The notes under the pieces: model-generated
Database searches by the model: none
Seen by the model: the letters and a program-made list of their open reading frames with translations, nothing else
What the model was told of the DNA's origin: nothing
NCBI RefSeq assembly: GCF_008831285.2
Contig: NC_045140.1
Location: 16,428,370 to 16,492,369, forward strand
Direction of reading: 5' to 3'
Source of the DNA: Nymphaea colorata
Lineage: Eukaryota; Streptophyta; Magnoliopsida; Nymphaeales; Nymphaeaceae
Length of the DNA: 64,000 nucleotides
Shown here: positions 46,892 to 59,812 of the stretch, piece by piece
Numbering within the stretch: the first letter of the stretch is position 1
Layout: each line of letters opens with the position of its first letter
Program-made: the position numbers and the translations under genes

Positions 46892-47939
46892 GTAAGCTTC
46901 ACTTGTTCTTTGCAATGTTACTCTTCCACTTTCCCCTTTCTTCTGTTTGGCTTTTTGTGAGAACTTGTCACTTTCATGAGATATGTATACATGACAAAAC
47001 CTGGAACCTCATTTGTTGATATAAAAATACACAAATTTTATGCTTGCTTAGCACTTTTATTTTCAAGTTTAAGTGCATGGTTTGGGGAATAATAGAGGGG
47101 GGACTGTTTGTTCTCTTCGTTTATCGGATCATTCTTGCTGCCACCAGCATCATCTGTGTCAAAACCATTATGCATAAGTTATGATTTCTGATCCAAGACT
47201 GGTGCTGGTGGCATACGTTTGAAGGAAGGGAAATACATAAATAAAAGCTGAATAGCCCATTGGAAATGTTATCAACAGAATTAGTGATAGTGGTGTTAGG
47301 CAAAGGTCTGGCATAGGTAGCCGTTTGTCCTCTTAAATTTTTATTGTTAGCAGTATAATTATTAGGATTCTAATTTCTCACTGGTATATCATCTTTGCAG
47401 AGGACATATTCCTTACCGTGATAGCAAGCTCACCGCAATTCTTCATGCTGCTCTTGGTGGCAATGATTATCTGTACTGTTGCACATGAAGAGGTCAAACT
47501 TAAATCTGGTTTTTCTAGGTATTTTCTTTCAATCAATTCCATTAAACCTCATAGTTACATGCAATCAATTATCTATATATAGGTTCATGTTGATGAAACA
47601 AAGGGGACTTTGCAGTTCACTGGTAGAGCTAAGCGCATCACAAATTGTGTTCAAGTGAATGAGGTTATCTCTTCCTTGTCTTGTTTTAATTGTGCAGGAT
47701 AGTCATTTACCTTTGTCTTGATTTTTTTATGCATGTTTAATAGCTTGATCGAACCAACTGAGTTGTCTAAGACCTGTTAGCTTAGTCTCCAATCTGGTCA
47801 ATAAAATGGAAGAATCAGGAAATGGGAAGACTTGGCTTCGAATGACCAGGCTGAGTGATCCAAGTTTTGGCCGTGACAGCATAGTTTTGGCCAAGTTAGC
47901 CTAGTCCCAGAGTTTAATGGAGTCATTCATGTATACAAA

Positions 47940-50560
47940 GTAATGACAACTTTAAACTTTCAAGTTTCTAAAGTCCATTGGATTTTATAAATTTTCAAAA
48001 TGATTTTAAACATGGTCTAGACTTTTGTATATTTTAAAAATCACATCTGCATTCAAAAACATGTATGCATTCGGCATCCTAGACCGGATAAAATGACACC
48101 TCAGTTCTACTTGCTTGCTCAAAATCCGCAATCCAACATCCTAGACCCGATTAGATGAGACCTTTGATCGCGTAGGGGACTAGATCAGACCTATGATCTA
48201 TTTCTTAGATCAAAATCCCTAATCCAACATCATATACTTGATCACATAAAAAAATGAGTGATTTTCTGATTTGTTGTAAATTCTTTTCAAATCCTTTAGG
48301 AATTTTTGAAATCATTTGAAGAATATTAGTTTGTCTATATAAGTCTTTGAAATCATTGTCAAGTCTTCCAAAATTGTGCAAGTTGGCTTCAAATTCTTTT
48401 CATTTTTGTAGAATCTTCTCAATTTCTCGTTGTATCTTTAAATTTCTTGTATTTGATGTGTGACATTTCCTAAATGCTTGTTAAATTCTCAAGTTTTTAA
48501 TTGCACTTTTTACTCTCGAGTTTTTCAAATTTGTAAAACAATTTTAAACATGGTCTGAACTCTCTGGTTCAGATTTTAAAATTCGAAATCCAATTTCGAA
48601 TTACCAATCCAAGAGACCGTATAAGATTGGACCTCTACTCTAGAGCTTTGGTTTGATTCCTGCATACAACATCCTAGACCAGATCAGAGCTGACCTTTGA
48701 TCCAAAACATAGTTATGAATCCCTATTTCAACACCCCATACCGGATCAGGTCAGACCTCTGATCTATTTCTTGCATCCAAATCCTAAATCAAACATCATT
48801 GAACAGATTCAAATCCCTTTTGAGTATTTGGAATCATTTCCCGTGTTTTACTTTGTCTATATACATCTTTGAAACCACTCTCTAAGTTTTCCAAAATTTT
48901 GTAACTTGAATTCAAATTCTTATGATTCATTTTCTGTGAATTTTCTCAATTTCTTTTGAGTTCTTCAGATTTTTTGGATTTGATTTCGTACTTTTCTAAA
49001 ATCTGTGCTAAATTCTCAAACTTGTTAATGCACCTTTATACTTTCAAGTTTCTAAATACCATTGGATTGTATAATTTTTCAAAATGATTTTAAACATGGT
49101 CTAGACTTGGGTTTAATGTTTTAAAATTCACATCCATTTTCAAAAAAATATTCATTCGACGTCCTAGACCGGATAAAATGAGACCTCCGTTCTTAATGCT
49201 AGTTCAAAACCCGCAATCCAACATCCTAGACCGGATTAGATGTGACCTCTGATCTGGACCTTAGAGACGAGACCTCCGTTCTAGATGCTTGTTGAAAACG
49301 CAATCCAACATCCTAGACCGGATTGGATGAGATCTCTGATCCATACCTTAGGTCAAAATCCCAAATCCAACATCCCAAGTCGGATAAGATGAGACTTATA
49401 ATTGAAATCTTAGGGTAGAATCACCAACTTCAATTTTCGCGTAGGGGACTAGATCAGACCTATGATCTATTTCCAAGATCAAAATCCCAAATCCAACATC
49501 ATATACTTGATCACATAAAAAAATGAGTGATTTTCTGATTTGTTGCAAATTCTTTTCACATCCTTTAGGAATTTTTGAAATCACTTGAAGAATATTAGTT
49601 TGTGTATATAAGTCTTTGAAATCATTGTCAAATCTTCCAGAGTTGTGCAATTTGGCTTCAAATTCTTTTAATTTTCTTAGAATCATCTCAATTTCTTGTT
49701 GTATCTTTAAATTTCTTGTATTTGATGTGCGACATTTTCTAAATGCATGTTAAATTCTCAAGTTTTTAATTGCACTTTTCTATTCTAGAGTTTCTAAATT
49801 ACACTAGGTTGTCCGAATTTGTAAAACGATTTTAAACATGGTCTGAACTCTCTGGTTCAGATTTTTTAAATTTGAAATCCAATTTCGAATTACCAATCCA
49901 ACTTCTAAGACGGTATAAGTTTGGACATCTACTCTAGTGCTTTGGTCTAATTCCCACCTACAACATCCTAGACCAGATGAGAGCTGACCTCTGATCCAAA
50001 CCGTAGGTATGAATCCCATACCAGATGAGATTAGACCTCTGATCTATTTCTTGCATCCAAATCCTAAATCAAACATCATTGAACAGATTCAAATCCCTTA
50101 TGAGTATTTGAAATCATTTCCAGTGTTTTACTTTGTCTATATACATTTTTGAAACCACTCTCTAAGTTTTCCAAAATTTTGTAAATTGAATTCAAATTCT
50201 TATGATTCATTTTTTTGTGAATTTTCTCAATTTATTTTGAGATCTTCAATTGTTTTGGATTTGATTTCGTACTTTTCTTAAATCTGTGCTAAATTCTCAA
50301 ACTTGTAAATGCACCTTCATACTTTCAAGTTTCAAGTTTCTAAATACCATTGGATTGTATATTTTTTCAAAATGATTTTAAACATGGTCTAGACTTGGGT
50401 TTAATTTTTTAAAATTCACATCCATTTTCAAAAAAATATTCATTCGACGTCCTAGACCGGATAAAATGAGACCTCCAAAATCTGCATTCCAACATCCTAG
50501 ACCGGATTAGATGAGAGCTCTGATCTAGACCTTAGAGAGGAGACCTCAGTTCTAGCTGCT
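47940..50560 (+). repeat. Tandem repeat of about 1.1-1.3 kb units with a nested CATCCTAGACCGGAT motif
   Basis: The landmark TGATTTTAAACATGGTCTAG recurs at 48001, 49085 and 50373, and CGTAGGGGACTAGATCAGAC recurs at 48171 and 49440. The array therefore has two long units plus a partial third. Inside each unit the short motif CATCCTAGACCGGAT(A/T) followed by (A/G)GATGAGACCT recurs several times (for example near 48078, 49163, 49222, 49307, 49966, 50449 and 50492). Several percent divergence is visible between units. No coding sequence was recognised. Confidence 0.8.
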
Positions 50561-50569
50561 TATCAATTT

Positions 50570-53190
50570 TTTTCTAGTTTTACAAAATTCTTGCTATTTT
50601 GCACATGTTTTGCGAACACTTTTACTTCTTGAAAACCATGACTTTTCACGTTTTCTACAAAATGTCAAAGACTAAGACCATCGTTGATGTACTTATAAAC
50701 TTTTTAATGGTTTTGCTTGGTTTTTGACGTTTAATGAACTTCACAAAATTTTTGAACTTTTCCAAAATTTAACATCTTGCTACACTAAATCTATGGAAAG
50801 TTTCTAATTACTTTAAAAGTATCATTCAAACTTTGTAAATTTACTACTTTTATGGGTTTTAAAACTTTATATTTGGCATATCTTTTCTTTTACGGTTGAA
50901 GCACTTTTGAACTCTTTTAATCTTTTGCAAATGTTGCTTTGATCCCATAAAATTTTTGAATGTTTGAGAAAGCTTTACATTGTTTTGGTTTTGGAAAGAT
51001 GACATTTTTATGGGTTTTTGTCAAATTCATGTGCTATTTGAAATTTTGCAAAACTTAATCAAAAGCTGTTCTGGTTTTGCAAAATGGTTGCACTTTTTCA
51101 TATGTTGGAAGGACTATTGTTTTGTTAAGTTTATGTCTCTTTAAATTTGCAAAAGCAGTATTGATCTCTTATAAATTGTTTAGAAGTTTTATATAGCTTT
51201 TTGCAAATTTTACAAATCTTTTAAATTTGTAAGTATTGTTTTGAACTGATAAAATTTGTAAGTATTGGTGTTTTTCTTAATTGTCAACTCTTGCAAGTTT
51301 TTGGACGTGATGAAACTTTTGCCTTTTTTTTTACAGTTGCTAATGGTTTTGGACTTTTTTTTGGATTTCTAAAAGTTAACCCTTTTTTATGCATTTTGGT
51401 GAAATATGTGCGTAATTTGAAGTATTGGTAAACTTTATCAATTTTTTTCTAGTTTTACAAAATTCTTGCTCTTTTGCACATGTTTTGTGAACACTATTAC
51501 TTCTCGAAAATTTATGACTCTTCACGTTTTCTGCAAAATGTCAAAAACTAGTTGTAACGTTTATGTACACTTATAAACATGTTAAATGTTTTACTTGGTT
51601 TTTGACCTTTTATGGACTTCACAAAATTTTTACAAAATTTAACATCTGGTTAGACTAAGTCTATGGAAAGTTTCTAATTACTTTGAAAATAGCATTCAAA
51701 GTTTGTAAAATTTACTACTCTTGTGGATTTTGAACTTTATATTAGGCATAGCTCTTCTTTTATGGTTGAAACACTATTGAACCTTTTGTTGACGTAGGAG
51801 GGGGTCGATCACAGTGTTTTTCCTAAATAAGACTGTTTGTACTCTTTCAGTGGCTGTGTTGTTTGGTTGGACGTCTTTGTTCAGGTTTGTTTTGAAAGAA
51901 ATATGTTGTTGTTGAAGTTTGTTTAAGGGTTTAATGACTTAATCTTGCTTTCTAAGTGTTGCTGCATGTTATCATGGGATAGTTAAGGTCATTTATGTAT
52001 CAATCATAGTTGTGTTGTTGAGACACAATAGTCACAACAACAGCGTTCTGCTTAAGGCACTTCTTGTTGTACAGTAGGCTGATACTTTTGCACTCTTGTA
52101 AAGCATGATTGGCTTTACTGGTGAATGATTATTTCCACTAGCAATCTTTGATGCTGAGAAAACCTTTTGAACTGCTGGTATGGTAGTTATATGAGACATA
52201 AGTCACAGACTATGACATTGTGGAGATTGTACTATCTTACATTGGAAATGCTGCAGAATAGTCTACCATTGGAAAGCTGTATGCTTATGGTTTGTGGCTT
52301 GTTATTGTTGAAGCTGCTTGGTTTGTTAATGCACTCTATTTATGTCAATTTCATAGACCTTTTGGCAATTATTTCAGCCTGTTTAAAGCTACCATTCTCT
52401 TGAGTTTGTTTTTTGCATTATTTTTTCTAAACATGATAGCAATTGTTTTTGTTTTACAAGATTTTTTACATATTTTTATAATGACTACAAACGTTTATAA
52501 TGCCCCTGTAACCATTGCTCATTTTTTTCTAATTTTACAAAATTGCTGCACTTTTTCACATCTTTTGGAAAGACTATATTGTTTCGATTATGACTCTTTA
52601 CCTTTTCTAAATGTTAAATATTTCTCATATTTACTAATTTGAACTTTTTTAGACACTTATAAACTGTTTTGAAAGTTTTACTAGCTTTGTGATCTTTTTC
52701 GTACTTCCCAGAGTTTTTATACTTTTCAAATATTTAATGTCAAATACATTTTGCCAGTGAAACATAATTTCAAAAATTCTTATAATTTCTAAAAATTTGT
52801 TAATTACTTGGAAGGAAGCATTAAAATTCGTTTTTTTTATCGTTAAAATGACAATAACTAAAATATAAACTTTCACGTTTCTTGCTAACTATGCCATAAG
52901 AATTGTGATGTCGTTAACTATGCGGAAAGTATTAGAAAGTTACTAGCTTTTTATCGCATGTAACAAAGGATGATTGATTAAAATTAATACTAACCAAAAA
53001 TGCAACATTACTTTTACAAGTGAATTATTTGAAACCATGTTTAAATGCCTAGCAAATTGGTGTATTCAACAATGCGCTGATTACAGTGTGTTTACTTTTC
53101 AATTTACGGGATCAGTTTTCTTGTTCTTCATTTAGATAAATTTCACATTTAGCATACAATATGTCTTATTGGATTGCATTTGTTTGAATT
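50570..53190. other. AT-rich repeat tract, source of later duplications
   Basis: 50,570-51,560 resembles 41,660-42,120 and carries the words TTTGCAAAAGCAGT and GTTAACCCTTTTT. 51,577-52,350 is present again at about 59,575-60,335. 52,620-52,740 resembles 63,165-63,260 (GACACTTATAAA.TGTTTTGAAAG). No genes recognised. Confidence 0.6.
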
Positions 53191-53196
53191 GCTCAG

Positions 53197-53460
53197 GCTA
53201 CAAGGAATCCTTTGTGTTCAAGTGCCAACCAGTTCAATGTCACACAATTTTGTGGACCCCGTCCTGATGACAATGTGGACTCTTTTGGAGGCACTTCTAA
53301 CTCCACAAATGTTTCTCGAGTCCAGGCATGTCCAACTCAAAATTTCTATGAATATGTTCTGTCATCACTTGTTCCATGTTTCTGTGCTGCTCCTATTAAA
53401 CTTGGATATCGTTTAAAAAGCCCTAGCATCTCTATGCTTCTGCCATACGATTCATGCTTT
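53197..53460 (+). pseudogene. LRR receptor kinase ectodomain exon fragment (At1g06840-like)
   Basis: After a CTCAG acceptor, one open stretch reads NPLCSSANQFNVTQFCG, then CPTQNFYEYVLSSLVPCFCA, then APIKLGYRLKSPSIS. The layout (NPxC, FCG, CPxxxFYEYVP..PCFCA, GYRLKSP) is typical of the region after the leucine-rich repeats in the plant LRR-VIII-type receptor kinases such as At1g06840 and At5g37450. Resemblance fades after about 53,440 and no kinase domain or LRR is present nearby. It is an isolated exon on the same strand as the kinesin and NAD(P)-binding pieces. Confidence 0.75.
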
Positions 53461-55815
53461 TATATTTGCTCATGTTTGGCCTTGATTTGGATCTTGATGT
53501 CATGCTGGCATCAATTGCTGGTATAGTTGTAGTTTCTTCTCTCATTGAAGAAAGCATACTAAAGAGTATAGTAAAATTAACAAAAAACATCTGTGTAAGT
53601 ACCCTTGTTTTTGTTCATGTATTTGCATGTGTAATTGGTTTTCTAGTGTTCAGAGCTACATAGTTAGTTTGACTTGGAGATGTTTTCTTCTTCCCTTTTT
53701 CAATGCTAAAAAATGAGTTGATTGTAGAAGCATTAGCTTTGGTTATTCACATGTAAGCTGATTAGTGGGTCAATGTCTAATTTGATTTAAGTTCATAACT
53801 GGTCGTCAACAACAACGTTATGATGCTTGGGGTTGTTTACGACATTTGATTTTTGTATCATAAAAATGAGACCTTAGCTGACGATGCCTCTTTTTTTTAC
53901 GTACTAAAGTTTTATCCTTCTTTTTGAATTTTTAGTGTTTTTTGATAGAAGAACCTAACCCAAACCATTTGTGAAACTTTCAATCAGTTGAATACCCAAC
54001 TTTTCTTGGAACTCCTCACCCTTAAACCAATCTTTTGTATAGAAGACCCTACTTTTATGGGAGATTTGGTGAAGTTCGTTCTTTTAACCAGCCAAGTTTT
54101 ACATTCACCCATCTCTTTAGGGAGTACAGTTCCTTTCTCCTGCTGATATACCATTTGATGTCAAGAACTTTTGTAAAAGAGGAACTTTTCAGTTTTGCTT
54201 AAAAACATTTTGAAAGTGTTTTCTCACACAATGATGTGCCTTGCTTTATTCTTAGTACCTTTCCAAGTGGAAGGTGGAAACTTCAAATTCTTGTTGTCTA
54301 TCAATGGAAGAGGAAAATCGAAAAAATCTTGGATATGAGCAGTGAAGAAAAATCCTATGAAGTTGAGAAAGTCAAGACTAGGAAATGCTATTGACTCTGG
54401 CGATTAAGCATTTGCAAGGATTTAGCAGGAAAATATATTGAGGGAGAAGCCAAAATGCTCTATAAGATCTTGGCAGGTAGTAAAATGAGAGTTGAGAGAT
54501 GGGCTCGGAGCTTGTGTTAGTCGTTCCTCTGAGTTAGAAATCGAGAGTACCGGGTAGGCATAAAGGTGATTTATGTCTATTTCGCGAAGATAATGATTTA
54601 TGAACTTTTGACTCGTTGAAAACCCGTAAGGTGAAGCGGGTTGGACACGTGACAAAGCTACACATAACTACCAAAGTGGTGGAGCTTCGTAGTAGCCTTT
54701 GGGGTGGTGAGGTATTCCCTCAAAGGTGAAGGTCGGCCCAAAAAAAAAAAAAGAAAAGCACAAGAAAAAAATTGAAAGGCAAAAAGCTGAATGCAAAAGA
54801 AAAAAAATGAAGAAAAAACAAGAAAAAAGCAAAAGGTGCCTGCCAAGAGATGAAAGACATGAAGGCTGAACTCGCAAGAATTGAATGCGACAATCTTTCG
54901 TGGATGTACGATTTTGGGGTCAATATCTGCTCCTTGTTTTGATTATCTAGGATGTCGAGGATGGTTCCTTTCTGTTCATATTCTGGAAATTGAAGGACAT
55001 TCCTTTTAAAGATTCGACAACATTGATGCGAAATAAAACCAAATGCTTGTATGGTACTAACAGTACATGAAGGTTATATTATTTTCACAACACGAGCACT
55101 CAAGTTTATGAGTTGAATTGATTATTTTTGAACTATTTCAAAATTCAATGTAAAAACTTGACGTCTCTTGTATGTTTCCAGGATTCCTAGGCATAGCAAT
55201 AACTAACCAATCCCCTTTAGTCTTGAAAATGTTTGACCATTTCGTTACCAAATTGTTAGTCCTTCTGTGAAATAGATGAAACCCCTCAAACCTAGTTCAA
55301 CTATGCTGAGCATGATGAATTATCCATCCTTTCCTTTTGTCTTTGGTGGGACAAGTGATTAAGCTGACTCTAGATGATATTTTTCAAAAGTTCTATCGAA
55401 GTTGCATAGTGGTATATGTCCACCTAATCTTGTTTTTGTGAGTTGTATAAATTTCATCTGTTTGATCTTTATCCTTTGTTTCATTCTAGCTGCTGTTAAA
55501 ATCTTTTATGTAGTTATAGCTCTTTAATAAAAGGATCAGTTGAGGCATTCAGCCCTTTGGTTTGTGCCCCCTCCCTCTTTCCCCACCTTACTAATTTCTC
55601 GCTCCACCCATGTTCGTATCCATGCATTTTTATGTCATCAATCTAGTGCTTGAATTTTTTTTATTCCTCTAGCTTGGGTGGCCCCTTTATTTTAATTGAC
55701 ATGTGACTGGACATGATCCTGAATTGTCTTTTGGTTGTCTTTTATTTCCAAGAGGCCTCTACATGGTGGAGGCTTGATTTCTCATTTTGGATTTGAGACT
55801 GACTACATAAATTTT
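53461..55815. other. Interval between LRR-kinase and NFS2 fragments
   Basis: AT-rich. It includes an A-rich stretch at 54,738-54,840 that gives Lys-rich frames on + and Phe-rich frames on -. No gene recognised. Confidence 0.45.
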
Positions 55816-55819
55816 ATAT

Positions 55820-55951
55820 GAGGTAAATGGTTCCAGCTTGGTGTATTTAGACAATGCAGCTACATCTCAAAAGCCATATGCTGTTTTGGAAGTTCTTCGT
55901 GATTATGCGAGGGCTACAGCTCAAATGGTCACCACAATATTCATTACTTAA
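55820..55951 (+). pseudogene. NFS2: Chloroplast cysteine desulfurase (SufS/NFS2) exon fragment
   Basis: The exon encodes [28 protein letters not shown] and, after a one-base frame change, [14 protein letters not shown] before a GTATCC donor. This matches the N-terminal exon of plant CpNifS/NFS2, including the strongly conserved [11 protein letters not shown] element. In place of the usual NSNVHRG it has SSNGHHN, so the Arg of that loop is changed. The parent enzyme uses pyridoxal phosphate to release sulfur from cysteine for plastid Fe-S clusters. Here only one damaged exon is present, on the + strand like the other captured fragments. Confidence 0.78.
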
Positions 55952-56146
55952 GGTATCCCAACATAACGCCCCATACCTACCCTTACTCTCTCTCTCTCCC
56001 TCCCTTGTCTTGATTGCTTGCTCACTCACATGCATGTTCAGAGTTGGACACCCACAATGATGCACTCTTCCTGTTTGCAAAGGAAGCAAGAAAAAGAAAA
56101 TTCCTTGTTCTAAAATTCTATGTTTCTGTATATCAAGGAAGGAAAA

Positions 56147-56306
56147 AAATAAGGGTAGTTCATTGGGTGCATGGTAAATCATTTGATTTAATCTTTTTTC
56201 AATAGTTTTATTATTTGGCGTATTGAAAAAATAAGGGTAGTTCATTGGGTGCATGGTAAATCATTTGATTTAATCTTTTTTCAATAGTTTTATTATTTGG
56301 CGTATT
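56147..56306 (+). repeat. 80-bp tandem duplication
   Basis: AAAAAATAAGGGTAGTTCAT through CGTATTG is present twice, head to tail, with no visible differences. Very recent. Confidence 0.9.
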
Positions 56307-56457
56307 GTGCGGTAAGTATTTGAAAAGACTCTGGAACCTTAGTGTCGCCTGTCATTTTTCATTGTTTCTAGCAGCAGCAGTCCGACCCATATAAGTGCTT
56401 AATGTCCTATACACTCATCAATGTTAATAATTTTCTATAATTAATATGTTACAAGTG

Positions 56458-59400
56458 AAATCATTGGCTAATACTATTGAGCCTATCTTGTCTATGTCAA
56501 GTGTAGTGGGCTATGTCAAGAATATAATCAGGGTCTCTATCAGATCTCAACAACCTGGAATAGCTGCCACATCCCTAACTATGCCTTTTATAATCAGGCT
56601 GGTAAAACATCTATATAAGCATATTGTGTCATTATTTAGTGAAGCTTTGCATATATTGACAGACAACCATTGATTGCAGCATGAACATAAACCATGAGAA
56701 GAGAATTCGTTTTGTTGATACTCTAGCCATCTAGAATCTGCAATACAACATCAGATTGGGCAGACCTACACGCAAGGGTGCGGTTAGTAGATCCCTCTTT
56801 ATTTTGACCTTTTATGGACTTCACAAAATTTTTACAAAATTTAACATCTGGTTAGGCTAAGTCTATGGAAAGTTTCTGATTACTTTGAAAATAGCATTCA
56901 AAGTTTGTAAAATTTACTACTCTTGTGGATTTTGAACTTTATATTAGGCATAGCTCTTCTTTTATGGTTGAAACACTATTGAACCTTTTGTTGACGTAGG
57001 AGGGGGTCGATCACAGTGTTTTTCCATGTCAAGAATATAATCAGGGTCTCTATCAGATCTCAACAACCTGGAATAGCTGCCACATCCCTAACTATGCCTT
57101 TTATAATCAGGCTGGTAAAACATCTATATAAGCATATTGTGTCATTATTTAGTGAAGCTTTGCATATATTGACAGACAACCATTGATTGCAGCATGAACA
57201 TAAACCATGAGAAGAGAATTCGTTTTGTTGATACTCTAGCCATCTAGAATCTGCAATACAACATCAGATTGGGCAGACCTACACGCAAGGGTGCGGTTAG
57301 TAGATCCCTCTTTATTTTGACCTTTTATGGACTTCACAAAATTTTTACAAAATTTAACATCTGGTTAGGCTAAGTCTATGGAAAGTTTCTGATTACTTTG
57401 AAAATAGCATTCAAAGTTTGTAAAATTTACTACTCTTGTGGATTTTGAACTTTATATTAGGCATAGCTCTTCTTTTATGGTTGAAACACTATTGAACCTT
57501 TTGTTGACGTAGGAGGGGGTCGATCACAGTGTTTTTCCATGTCAAGAATATAATCAGGGTCTCTATCAGATCTCAACAACCTGGAATAGCTGCCACATCC
57601 CTAACTATGCCTTTTATAATCAGGCTGGTAAAACATCTATATAAGCATATTGTGTCATTATTTAGTGAAGCTTTGCATATATTGACAGACAACCATTGAT
57701 TGCAGCATGAACATAAACCATGAGAAGAGAATTCGTTTTGTTGATACTCTAGCCATCTAGAATCTGCAATACAACATCAGATTGGGCAGACCTACACGCA
57801 AGGGTGCGGTTAGTAGATCCCTCTTTATTTTGACCTTTTATGGACTTCACAAAATTTTTACAAAATTTAACATCTGGTTAGGCTAAGTCTATGGAAAGTT
57901 TCTGATTACTTTGAAAATAGCATTCAAAGTTTGTAAAATTTACTACTCTTGTGGATTTTGAACTTTATATTAGGCATAGCTCTTCTTTTATGGTTGAAAC
58001 ACTATTGAACCTTTTGTTGACGTAGGAGGGGGTCGATCACAGTGTTTTTCCATGTCAAGAATATAATCAGGGTCTCTATCAGATCTCAACAACCTGGAAT
58101 AGCTGCCACATCCCTAACTATGCCTTTTATAATCAGGCTGGTAAAACATCTATATAAGCATATTGTGTCATTATTTAGTGAAGCTTTGCATATATTGACA
58201 GACAACCATTGATTGCAGCATGAACATAAACCATGAGAAGAGAATTCGTTTTGTTGATACTCTAGCCATCTAGAATCTGCAATACAACATCAGATTGGGC
58301 AGACCTACACGCAAGGGTGCGGTTAGTAGATCCCTCTTTATTTTGACCTTTTATGGACTTCACAAAATTTTTACAAAATTTAACATCTGGTTAGGCTAAG
58401 TCTATGGAAAGTTTCTGATTACTTTGAAAATAGCATTCAAAGTTTGTAAAATTTACTACTCTTGTGGATTTTGAACTTTATATTAGGCATAGCTCTTCTT
58501 TTATGGTTGAAACACTATTGAACCTTTTGTTGACGTAGGAGGGGGTCGATCACAGTGTTTTTCCATGTCAAGAATATAATCAGGGTCTCTATCAGATCTC
58601 AACAACCTGGAATAGCTGCCACATCCCTAACTATGCCTTTTATAATCAGGCTGGTAAAACATCTATATAAGCATATTGTGTCATTATTTAGTGAAGCTTT
58701 GCATATATTGACAGACAACCATTGATTGCAGCATGAACATAAACCATGAGAAGAGAATTCGTTTTGTTGATACTCTAGCCATCTAGAATCTGCAATACAA
58801 CATCAGATTGGGCAGACCTACACGCAAGGGTGCGGTTAGTAGATCCCTCTTTATTTTGACCTTTTATGGACTTCACAAAATTTTTACAAAATTTAACATC
58901 TGGTTAGGCTAAGTCTATGGAAAGTTTCTGATTACTTTGAAAATAGCATTCAAAGTTTGTAAAATTTACTACTCTTGTGGATTTTGAACTTTATATTAGG
59001 CATAGCTCTTCTTTTATGGTTGAAACACTATTGAACCTTTTGTTGACGTAGGAGGGGGTCGATCACAGTGTTTTTCCATGTCAAGAATATAATCAGGGTC
59101 TCTATCAGATCTCAACAACCTGGAATAGCTGCCACATCCCTAACTATGCCTTTTATAATCAGGCTGGTAAAACATCTATATAAGCATATTGTGTCATTAT
59201 TTAGTGAAGCTTTGCATATATTGACAGACAACCATTGATTGCAGCATGAACGTAAACCATGAGAAGAGAATTCGTTTTGTTGATACTCTAGCCATCTAGA
59301 AATCATTGGCTAATACTATTGAGCCTATCTTGTCTATGTCAAGTGTAGTGGGCTATGTCAAGAATATAATCAGGGTCTCTATCAGATCTCAACAACCTGG

Positions 59401-59812
59401 AATAGCTGCCACATCCCTAACTATGCCTTTTATAATCAGGCTGGTAAAACATCTATATAAGCATATTGTGTCATTGAGAAGAGAATTCGTTTTGTTGATA
59501 CTCTAGCCATCTAGAATCTGCAATACAACATCAGATTGGGCAGACCTACACGCAAGGGTGCGGTTAGTAGATCCCTCTTTATTTTGACCTTTTATGGACT
59601 TCACAAAATTTTTACAAAATTTAACATCTGGTTAGGCTAAGTCTATGGAAAGTTTCTGATTACTTTGAAAATAGCATTCAAAGTTTGTAAAATTTACTAC
59701 TCTTGTGGATTTTGAACTTTATATTCGGCATAGCTCTTCTTTTATGGTTGAAACACTATTGAACCTTTTGTTGACGTAGGAGGGGGTCGATCACAGTGTT
59801 TTTCCTAAATAA
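56458..59812 (+). repeat. 513-bp tandem array, five full units plus rearranged ends
   Basis: ATGTCAAGAATATAATCAGG recurs at 56513, 57026, 57539, 58052, 58565 and 59078, an exact 513-bp period. Units look essentially identical by eye. The last full period breaks at about 59300, where the array's own left edge (AAATCATTGGCTAATACTA, first seen at 56458) starts again. That final copy lacks 62 bp after GTGTCATT, then runs to TTTTTCC at about 59810. The second half of each unit (from TTTTGACCTTTTATGGAC) derives from the unique sequence at about 51577-51830. No protein is supported. The high homogeneity implies recent amplification or ongoing homogenisation, or possibly an assembly effect. Confidence 0.93.

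Larger units (their letters stand above)
43466..47662 (+). pseudogene. KIN-7 (CENP-E-like) kinesin motor relic, in order but broken
   Basis: Motor-domain pieces appear in the right order with recognisable splice sites. About 43466-43530 gives DHVFDETCTNLR and, in another frame, VKGFN. 43751-43799 gives TLFAYGQTSSGKTFT, the ATP-binding P-loop. About 43983-44052 gives GEFRIGVSYVEVYNEKINNL. About 44155-44220 gives EDAVRVSVL; about 44370-44390 gives NLVDLAG (switch II); about 47401-47492 gives GHIPYRDSKLTAILHAALGGN and IICTVAHEE; about 47582-47662 gives VHVDETKGTLQFTGRAKRI and ends NCVQVNE. Frame changes within exons (near 43512 and 47470), the Gly-Ser-Glu of switch II lost after NLVDLAG, and no N-terminal strand or stalk show that it is not an intact gene. 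Kinesin-7 motors move on microtubules during division and growth. Introns are retained, so it is a genomic copy, not a retrocopy. Confidence 0.8.

Noticed and set aside
54658-54923. Phe-rich minus-strand frames resembling membrane segments
   Set aside because: They come from an A-rich tract on the plus strand. The hydrophobicity is compositional.
56458-59812. Regular repeats considered as a CRISPR-like or centromeric array
   Set aside because: The period is long (513 bp) with no distinct spacers, in plant nuclear DNA. Five units in a local context do not make a centromere.
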